Positions 7,040 to 11,628 of a stretch of DNA of 11,628 bases are shown here, piece by piece. Below the pieces are notes generated by a model, which ran no database searches, was not told the origin of the DNA, and saw nothing but the letters and a program-made list of their open reading frames with translations. The translations under genes and the position numbers were made by a program. The stretch is from Actinomycetes bacterium (lineage in GTDB: Bacteria; Actinomycetota; Acidimicrobiia; Acidimicrobiales; SZUA-35), in NCBI GenBank assembly GCA_024227975.1, contig JAAETV010000464.1, positions 1 to 11,628 on the forward strand, given 5' to 3'. The first letter of the stretch is position 1. The number at the start of each line of letters is the position of its first letter.

Positions 7040-7692
7040 TCACAACGCGGCTGCAAACCGGTGGATATCGCCGATGGTCGCGTTGGAGACGTCGGGTATG
7101 ACCATTACGTAGTCGGTGTCTCCACCGTGGCCGGTGCCGTTCACGGTGCGGCTGACCGTCGGGGCCGCGGCCGCCATCAACTTGCGTGCGTAGATGAGCC
7201 CCTCATCGCGCAGGGGTCCAACTCGTTCACCGAAATCGTGTGGGGCGGCAGGCCGGCAAGTTCCTCGATGGTGGCGTGATAGGGCCACGCCAGAGGGTTG
7301 GCGGCGTGCTCTCCGGTCGGGTCATAAGCCTTGACGAGGGCCTGGGCCATCTCCGCGCCTATCACGTAGTCCTTGTTCTCGTGCTGGGACGTCAACTCGG
7401 GAGGTGGTGGACTGAACGTGCCCGAGATGTAAGGGCAGCACGAGTAGACACCCGCGATCTGATCGATCCATCCCTCCTGTTTAGCTTTGAGCGCCGTGGC
7501 GAGGCAGACCGTCCCGCTCAGCCGGCTCGTGGATGAAGAGACCAATATCGTTGCCGTCTACGCCCTTGATGACCTCGGTGCGGCGAGTGACCCCGGTGGC
7601 TTCCACCAGCCGAGGGTCCAGACGCGGATCCTTGCTGATCGTCAGCGCCGGGTTCCCAACTTGCCAGGCAGATTCGGTGAAGATTCCGTCAT
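7040..7692 (-). pseudogene. HSL-family alpha/beta hydrolase (esterase), frameshifted and internally deleted
   Basis: ATG at 7692 has GAGGAG 5 nt upstream. Recognisable family segments occur in order but in different frames: WQVGNPALTISKDPRLDPRL and then GVDGNDIGLFIHEPAE (one frame), LATALKAKQEGWIDQIAGVY through NPLAWPYHATIEELAGLPPH and ISVNELDP (second frame), and LRDEGLIYARKLMAA through the TVNGTGHGGD segment that carries the catalytic-His region (third). The lesions are a shift near 7657, a large deletion and frame change near 7503 that removes the HGGG oxyanion-hole and the nucleophile elbow, and loss of one C in the C-run at 7215-7218 (four where the frame needs five). About 217 codon equivalents remain, against 350-400 in the family. 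The product cannot be an active esterase. It lies directly upstream of the oxygenase remnant. Confidence 0.85.
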
Positions 7693-7847
7693 GTCGTCTC
7701 CTCGATGGGGCCGCCAGCCCTAGATCACGACCGTGTACGTAGGCGAGAGCTCCGGCTAATGTGGACGAGGAAGGCCTGCTGCCGCGGAATCGAAGTGGCG
7801 ACAGATCTTGCCGTGGCGCACCGACAGGGCTGTGCGATCGTGATCTC

Positions 7848-8021
7848 GTGGCGCTCGTCCACGTGCAGCTGCATGCATACGAGCGGGATCATCCCGGCCG
7901 GCTGTGGGCGGACATGCTGGCCGGACCAGCCGAGGTGACCGGTGACCAAATGGTCGCGGTTATGGACGACGGGGGCGTCGATAGCGCGCACGTAGTCTCG
8001 CCGTGGACCATGTATCGGTTC
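7848..8021 (+). pseudogene. Fragment of an amidohydrolase-2 family (TIM-barrel metal-dependent hydrolase) gene
   Basis: About 58 residues, including AYERDHPGRLWADMLAGPAE, VTGDQMVAVMDDGGVDSAHV and VSPWTMYRF, resemble the N-terminal region of actinobacterial amidohydrolase_2 proteins. The usual opening D-x-H-x-H is disturbed to LVHVQLHAY. No start codon with a ribosome binding site belongs to it, and the homologous sequence ends abruptly at about 8021, where a different amidohydrolase fragment continues in the same frame. The rest of the barrel is missing. It reads as the stump of a deleted gene. Confidence 0.55.
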
Positions 8022-8030
8022 GTTGGCAGC

Positions 8031-8441
8031 GGACTTCTCGTCACCCCCGGGCTGGGTCGACATACATACATACATACACACCCACTCGACGGCCAGCTCA
8101 CGTGGGATCCCCTACTGACCCCCTCGTGCTGGCACGGCGTGATGACCGCGGTCATGGGCAACTGTGGCATGGGGTTCGCCCCGGTACGGCGGGGCACCGA
8201 GGATTGGCTGGTCGAGATGATGGAGTCCACCGAGGACATCCCGGCCCGCTGTCTGCACGAATCGATTCAGTGGGCTTGGGAGACGTTCCCCGACTACCTC
8301 GACGCCATCGGCGCCGGTCACTACGCCATCGACGTCGCCACGCAAGTACCCCACGCCGCCGTGCGGGCGTATGTGATGGGCGAGCGTGGCGCCAGATACG
8401 AACCGGCCACCGCCGCTGAGGTGGCCACGATGGCTCGCCGG
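8031..8441 (+). pseudogene. Fragment of an amidohydrolase-3 / N-acyl-D-amino-acid deacylase-like gene
   Basis: The reading frame contains DGQLTWDPLLTPSCWHGV, MGNCGMGFAPV, ESIQWAWETFPDYLDAI, AIDVATQVPHAAVRAYVMGE and RGARYEPATA, typical of the amidohydrolase_3 group of zinc enzymes that deacylate D-amino acids. Family members exceed 500 aa; only about 135 remain. The first metal-binding motif should read roughly TPGWVDIHTHYDGQ; here an extra G shifts the frame, a CATA repeat is inserted, and a later change restores the frame, giving TPGLGRHTYIHTHPLDGQ. Similarity stops after MARR, where unrelated sequence follows. It is fused in frame to the amidohydrolase-2 fragment, so a deletion probably joined two neighbouring genes. 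Confidence 0.75.
8061..8076 (+). repeat. (CATA)4 tetranucleotide repeat
   Basis: Four perfect CATA units, followed by CACA, sit inside the metal-binding motif of the decayed amidohydrolase. Such an AT-richer microsatellite is out of character for the surrounding GC-rich DNA and probably grew by slippage after the gene stopped being selected. Confidence 0.85.
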
Positions 8442-9005
8442 CTGGGAACGTTCACACCGCCATGCGTTGTGGTTCCAAGGTACCCAACGGCATCCGCAAG
8501 CAGTCCTCGACGGCTGCCACCGAACACGATGCAGCCGAACACCTCACAGCTCTTCCGTTCGTGCGCCAGCCACCGACCCGAACAAGCCCACACACCACCC
8601 ACTTTCGCGCTCGACACTCGGATCGGTTGTCCTGAATCGCCGGCGCTGCAGGAGACAGCCGTGAGTACAAGTGGACACTTGCGGGCGCCGCAAGGGCGAC
8701 CGGAGGCCGCTAGTAGTCGCGAGAAGAATGCTCGGCCTCGCGCTGCATCGCCGGCGAGGTAGGTTGGACCGGCCCGGCCGGGACCGCCCGATAATCACAC
8801 AGCAGACTGCTCACAAGACGGGCCAGTGCGGCACGACGCGAGGTCCATGGAAATGTTCACCACAGGGCGAACGCCCGAGGCCGTCGTTGTGGCGCACCCC
8901 GGGTACTCGGCATCGCCGGTGATGCTGCACGCCGTAAGGGGTCGGTGACACTGGGCAGGTTATCGCTGTTCGTAGGGAGGCGGGTCCGGTGAGATGGGTT
9001 GTGTG
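8442..9005. other. 564-bp stretch without a recognisable gene
   Basis: Open frames exist on both strands but carry no recognisable protein and no ribosome binding site. Small inverted repeats occur, for example CAAGTG-ga-CACTTG at 8668-8681 and a GC-rich palindrome near 8773-8785. It is probably eroded coding DNA continuing the pseudogene region to its left. Confidence 0.5.
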
Positions 9006-9458
9006 TCAGCTGGCGGGTTGGGCCTGGGCGGCTCGTTCCAGGCTGTCGACGAAGCCGTTGAAGCCTTTGCTCATTGGTCGGCTGAGTATTGCTGCCACGA
9101 CGAAGGCAAATGGCCCGCCCTTTGGGTCGTAGTCGTAGCGCATCGTGACCCCGGTGGTATCACCACCGTCAGCCAGGGTGAAGGTCATCGTGGCCGTCTT
9201 GACCGGCATCTTCTCGATCTGGTCCATGGCGATCACCATCTTCTCCTCAGGGGTCCACTCGGTGACCGTTTCGCGCATCGCGCCCGAGGGGGTCAGCTCA
9301 CACTGGCGCTGGGCACCGACGCCCTCCAGCGCCTCGCCGATGGCCCAGCTCTTCTTCACGCCGTCGTTCCATGCCGCAATGTTGGGGTAGTCGGCCAGCA
9401 CCGCCCACACATCGGCCCGTGGCGCAGCAACGGTTCGTTCGATCTTGAGGTTCCTCAT
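9006..9458 (-). CDS. SRPBCC (START-like / polyketide cyclase 2) family protein, 150 aa
   Basis: The start MRNLKIERTVAAPRADVWAV is the typical first strand and helix of the SRPBCC fold, followed by DYPNIAAWNDGV, a beta-rich middle (TVTEWTPEEKMVIAM) and the long C-terminal helix (KGFNGFVDSLERAAQA) that closes the hydrophobic cavity. These proteins bind small hydrophobic ligands; the ligand cannot be read from sequence. ATG at 9458 has GAGGAA 6 nt upstream, so I reject the 36-codon upstream extension. It is about two-thirds identical to the next gene (9612-10052), so the pair arose by tandem duplication. It lies third in a minus-strand run behind the YciI-like and paralogous genes. Compared with its paralogue it carries a few extra residues before the last helix (GGPFAFVVAAILSRP). 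Confidence 0.88.
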   Translation of the reverse strand: MRNLKIERTVAAPRADVWAVLADYPNIAAWNDGVKKSWAIGEALEGVGAQRQCELTPSGAMRETVTEWTPEEKMVIAMDQIEKMPVKTATMTFTLADGGDTTGVTMRYDYDPKGGPFAFVVAAILSRPMSKGFNGFVDSLERAAQAQPAS

Positions 9459-9540
9459 CGAGACTTCCTCTCTCTCGGTTGATCTGGACACGAGCCTACG
9501 CCGAAGCCAATCGGCAGAACTGCTCGTGATGGTCCTGGCC

Positions 9541-9573
9541 AGATCGAGTGCGTCGAAAAGGTGCACTCGATCT
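9541..9573. repeat. Perfect 11-bp inverted repeat between the two SRPBCC genes
   Basis: AGATCGAGTGC (9541-9551) and GCACTCGATCT (9563-9573) are exact inverted copies with an 11-nt spacer, in the 153-bp gap between the paralogues. No U-tract follows on the minus strand, so this is either an operator for the downstream copy or an mRNA hairpin that partly separates the two genes. Confidence 0.6.
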
Positions 9574-9611
9574 CACCAGGGGTCGGTCTTGGGGTGCCTG
9601 AGCCCCCAGGT

Positions 9612-10052
9612 TCAGGTTCCAGCCTTGGCCGCCCGTTCTAGGCTGTCCATGAATCCGTTGAACCCTACGCTGAACTGCTCGTCGAGCATTGGCCCAGGTA
9701 CCCCGTCTGCGGGTTCGTAGTCGTAGCTCATCGTGACCGTGGTGGTGTCACCACCGCCGGCAAGGGAGAAGGTCATCGTCGCCTGTTTGACCGGTTGCTG
9801 CTCGATTTGGTCCATGGCGACCACCATTCGCTCATAAGTGACCCATTCGGTGACGGTCTCTCGCATTCGCATCGCTCCGTCCGGGACCAGCTCGGTCTGG
9901 CGTTGGGCTCCGACGCCCTCGACCTGGTCGCCAATCGTGTAGCTGTTCACCACCCCGTCGTTCCAGTCGCTGATGTTCGGGTAGTCCGCCAACACCGCCC
10001 ACACGCTCGACTGCTGCGCAGCAACTGCTCGCTCGATCTTGATGTTCCTCAC
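9612..10052 (-). CDS. SRPBCC (START-like) family protein, 146 aa, paralogue of the neighbouring gene
   Basis: GTG start with AGAGGAA 4 nt upstream. Fold landmarks match the neighbour: RNIKIERAVAAQQSSVWAV, DYPNISDWNDGV, EGVGAQRQTEL, VTMSYDYEP, and the final helix GFNGFMDSLERAAKA. It differs by a two-residue insertion (MRMRETV), caused by a tandem ATGCGA duplication, and by a shorter loop before the last helix. The shared stretch DYPNI..WNDGV suggests the same type of ligand pocket. It probably acts as a small-molecule binding or carrier protein in the cytoplasm; no enzyme partner in the window explains it. Confidence 0.87.
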   Translation of the reverse strand: MRNIKIERAVAAQQSSVWAVLADYPNISDWNDGVVNSYTIGDQVEGVGAQRQTELVPDGAMRMRETVTEWVTYERMVVAMDQIEQQPVKQATMTFSLAGGGDTTTVTMSYDYEPADGVPGPMLDEQFSVGFNGFMDSLERAAKAGT

Positions 10053-10077
10053 TGGATTCCTCTTTCTGTTTGGTTGG

Positions 10078-10100
10078 GGCCACGAACTTCCGCCGTGGCC
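10078..10100. repeat. 7-bp inverted repeat between the YciI-like and SRPBCC genes
   Basis: GGCCACG (10078-10084) and CGTGGCC (10094-10100) flank a 9-nt loop, 26 bp upstream of the SRPBCC start on the minus strand. There is no U-run. Its position close to the start favours an operator or a leader hairpin over a terminator. Confidence 0.4.
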
Positions 10101-10173
10101 GATTGACAGAGTTCCCTAGTCACCGGTGCTCTGTTGCCCGAGACCTGCATCGGCTGAGCCCCACCGGGCGACC

Positions 10174-10464
10174 TCAGGTAGGCAAGGCCTCGTAGAGGCT
10201 GATGCTGTCGACGAAGGGACAGCCGTTGAGGAGCTGTTCGGCTGCGTCGATGTGCGGCGCGATCACGATCGAGTAGCCGCTCGCCTGATTGGTGGACAGC
10301 GACCACTCGATGGTCCCGTCGTTGGTGATCTGGCGCCCGGGGCCGAAAGCGTGGCCGACCTCAGAGAAGCTCGCCGCCCGCCGCTGGACCCAGTCGTTCC
10401 ATGCCGCCTCGACCTCGGGCGTCGGGGTCTGGTGACCGTGGTAGATAACGATGAACTCCTTCAT
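10174..10464 (-). CDS. YciI-like (YCII-related / DGPF) family protein, 96 aa
   Basis: The chosen ATG has AGGA 8 nt upstream and gives a product beginning MKEFIVIYHGHQTP, a typical first strand of the ferredoxin-like YciI fold. Then come GRQITNDGTIEW, GYSIVIAPHIDAAEQLLNGC and a C-terminal strand ISLYEALP, as in YCII-related proteins of about 95-120 aa. The frame is open for 67 more codons upstream, but that part reads antisense through the 133-bp repeat and is not family-like, so I exclude it. The biochemical role of this group is poorly defined. It is the first gene in the minus-strand run with the two SRPBCC genes. Confidence 0.8.
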   Translation of the reverse strand: MKEFIVIYHGHQTPTPEVEAAWNDWVQRRAASFSEVGHAFGPGRQITNDGTIEWSLSTNQASGYSIVIAPHIDAAEQLLNGCPFVDSISLYEALPT

Positions 10465-10607
10465 GCCGTGCATCCTGAAGACGCTCAGCGACACCCCCAT
10501 GTCGGTGTTTCGAAAAAGTCTGTCCGATTCCACCTCAGCGGGGCAGCACGCCTCCACCGACGGGCCCTGGCTTCGGCTCCGCACCAACCACGACCCCGCC
10601 CGGCAAC

Positions 10608-10740
10608 GGCACGACCCGAGCGCGGAGGAACGCTCCCGAACGCCGAGCGATGGGACGCCCGTCACCCCGACCGGGTTAGAAGTACCCAGACCGCCCTCCG
10701 GCCAGCCCGCCCGGGCGTGCGTTATGCGGGCATGTTTCCG
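10608..10740 (+). repeat. 133-bp dispersed structured repeat, copy B
   Basis: Second copy of the repeat at 4626-4758, same orientation, differing at about ten positions plus two single-base indels. The long stem is shorter here: ACGCCCG (10655-10661) pairs with CGGGCGT (10712-10718) and the two outer pairs of copy A are broken by a G/G mismatch. The inner hairpin GGGT...ACCC is kept with a changed closing pair. It lies between the YciI-like and marR-type genes, so the two copies have different gene contexts and no shared cis-regulatory role is evident. Confidence 0.8.
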
Positions 10741-10748
10741 ATCGCCTC

Positions 10749-10813
10749 AGGTGCTCGGCACCTACATATCGCATGATTCTCGGGCGGGTCGCCGGCAACC
10801 TTTGCTTGCTGGC
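10749..10813 (-). terminator. Hairpins downstream of the MarR gene, possible terminator
   Basis: Immediately past the MarR stop (minus strand), TTGCTGGC (10806-10813) pairs with GCCGGCAA (10791-10798) with one G-T pair, and further on AGGTGC-tcg-GCACCT (10749-10763) is a perfect short hairpin. Neither is followed by a clear U-tract, so intrinsic termination is uncertain. Confidence 0.35.
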
Positions 10814-10817
10814 ATGT

Positions 10818-11318
10818 CTAGCGAGGGGGTCTTTGGGCGGTGATGCCGACGGCGGTGGTGATGACGGTGTCGAGGTAGGAGATGAGCGCTTCGGCTTCGG
10901 CTGTCCCGAGGGCGGTGACGATGTGCTGGTTGACGACGTCGTCTTTGAGCTTGATGACGGTTTGAGCGAGGCGTCGGCCATCGGGTGTGAAGTGGATGGT
11001 CCGGCGGCGGCCGTCGGTGGGATGTAGCCGACGTTCGATCAGGGCTCGTTTTTCGAGGGCGTTCAGGCGTGCGGTTAGTCCTGCCGTGGTCAGTCCGAGC
11101 CATCGCGCAAGTTCGGTCGGGGCCAGTGATTGGTCATCGGCAATGAGCAACACGGTCAGGACGTCGGCTTCGCCTGGGGTCAGGCCGAGGCGGGTGAACT
11201 CGGGGGCCACGAGTTGGTCGAGTGCTTCGTGAGCGGTAACGACGCGGCCTTTGATCTGGGCCCCGAGACCGACGTCGATCGGGTTCGCGTGATTGCTGGT
11301 TGTGGTCACGGGGCTCAT
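10818..11318 (-). CDS. MarR-family transcriptional regulator, 166 aa
   Basis: The winged-helix core is clear: LGLTPGEADVLTVLLIA (helix after the dimer arm), LAPTELARWLGLTTAGLTAR (recognition helix region), LEKRALIERRLHPTDGRRR (wing with the conserved DGR turn) and a C-terminal dimerisation helix. MarR proteins are homodimeric repressors or activators released by small phenolic or lipophilic ligands. The gene diverges from an alpha/beta hydrolase gene, and the region between holds nested palindromes, so control of both genes is likely. The ATG at 11318 has no ribosome binding site and overlaps a possible -10 box (TATCAT, 11322-11317); a GTG at 11309 lies exactly where a leaderless transcript from that promoter would begin, so the true start may be three codons later. 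Confidence 0.88.
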   Translation of the reverse strand: MSPVTTTSNHANPIDVGLGAQIKGRVVTAHEALDQLVAPEFTRLGLTPGEADVLTVLLIADDQSLAPTELARWLGLTTAGLTARLNALEKRALIERRLHPTDGRRRTIHFTPDGRRLAQTVIKLKDDVVNQHIVTALGTAEAEALISYLDTVITTAVGITAQRPPR

Positions 11319-11366
11319 GATATAGATTGATTGGTAGCTAATCAATCTAGCTACCTACTAGTTACC
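11317..11366. promoter_or_regulatory. MarR-type operator with overlapping promoter in the divergent region
   Basis: TAGATTGATT (11323-11332) and AATCAATCTA (11340-11349) form a perfect 10-bp inverted repeat, and GGTAGCTA (11333-11340) and TAGCTACC (11348-11355) form a second, interleaved one. A further half-site-like TAGTTACC follows at 11359-11366. On the minus strand TTGATT (11345-11340) and TATCAT (11322-11317) lie 17 bp apart as a good -35/-10 pair for the MarR gene, with the palindromes between and over them. This arrangement predicts direct repression by the adjacent MarR protein. Confidence 0.7.
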
Positions 11367-11436
11367 GTAGGTGGATCGCAGAACGCGACGGGCCGGATCG
11401 TCTGAGCCCACCCGCCAGAAAGAAAGGTGAAGGTCG

Positions 11437-11628
11437 ATGACCGATGTCAAGCATGTGGAGTTCACGCCAGACGAGGCCCTGTATCCGTTCGAGTCGAGGT
11501 GGTTCGACAGCTCGGTCGGGCCCGTGCACTACATCGACGAGGGTGAGGGACGCCCCCTGGTGTTGATGCACGGCAACCCTGACTGGAGCTTCTTATACCG
11601 CAAGATGATCCCGCAGCTGTCCCCCCAC
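11437..11628 (+). CDS. Alpha/beta hydrolase, haloalkane dehalogenase-like (3' end outside window)
   Basis: ATG at 11437 has a purine-rich AAGGTGAAGG 3 nt upstream. The 64 codons seen give an N-terminal strand (WFDSSVGPVHYIDEGEG) and the oxyanion-hole motif LVLMHGNPDWSFLYRKMI (HGNP at 45-48), the pattern of haloalkane dehalogenases and close relatives. In dehalogenases the Asn of HGNP helps bind the released halide. The Asp nucleophile and catalytic His lie beyond the window, so dehalogenase versus epoxide hydrolase or esterase cannot be settled. It diverges from the MarR gene across a shared operator, which suggests induction by its substrate or a related compound. Confidence 0.8.
   Translation, partial: MTDVKHVEFTPDEALYPFESRWFDSSVGPVHYIDEGEGRPLVLMHGNPDWSFLYRKMIPQLSPH

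Noticed and set aside
8061..8080. CATA repeat as a CRISPR-like or origin iteron array
   Set aside because: Units are contiguous four-base repeats without spacers and sit inside a recognisable gene remnant.
8847..8948. 33-codon plus-strand frame beginning MEMFTTGRTPEAVV
   Set aside because: Only AGG immediately before the start, no context, and the faint resemblance to a GatB tail is too short to support.
10465..10665. N-terminal extension of the YciI-like gene
   Set aside because: The extra residues come from reading the 133-bp repeat in antisense and are not family-like; a better start lies at 10464.

Overview
This is a GC-rich window with actinobacterial features: GTG starts, a SARP-type multidomain regulator, two SRPBCC proteins and a lipoprotein. 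The decayed gene remnants resemble families common in Acidimicrobiia and mycobacteria. The placement is inferred from protein style only; there is no rRNA or tRNA to confirm it.

Left part (1-4375). A very large minus-strand regulator (winged helix, BTAD, cyclase-like domain, STAND-type ATPase) runs off the left edge. Just upstream on the same strand is a 48-codon gene with a good ribosome binding site. Across a palindrome-rich intergenic region, a papain-fold C39-like peptidase gene is transcribed divergently. This peptide / peptidase / regulator trio is the best candidate for an undescribed system, although no transporter or modifying enzyme is present in the window. Convergent with the peptidase gene is a VanX-type dipeptidase gene whose catalytic middle has been deleted.

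Middle part (4376-9005). A 133-bp structured repeat comes first (its second copy lies at 10608-10740), followed by a secreted nucleoside hydrolase-like lipoprotein with an unusual duplicated C-terminal module. From about 6930 to 8440 lies a gene graveyard: the first codons of a Rieske-type oxygenase, a frameshifted and deleted HSL-family esterase, and fragments of two amidohydrolases joined together, with a tetranucleotide repeat at a damaged metal-binding motif. The 8442-9005 stretch holds nothing I recognise.

Right part (9006-11628). Two tandem SRPBCC (START-like) paralogues and a YciI-like protein lie on the minus strand, with inverted repeats between them. After the second copy of the 133-bp repeat come a MarR-family regulator (minus) and a divergent alpha/beta hydrolase of the haloalkane dehalogenase type (plus, cut by the window end). 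They share a promoter region with nested palindromes that look like the MarR operator, so MarR probably controls both itself and the hydrolase gene.
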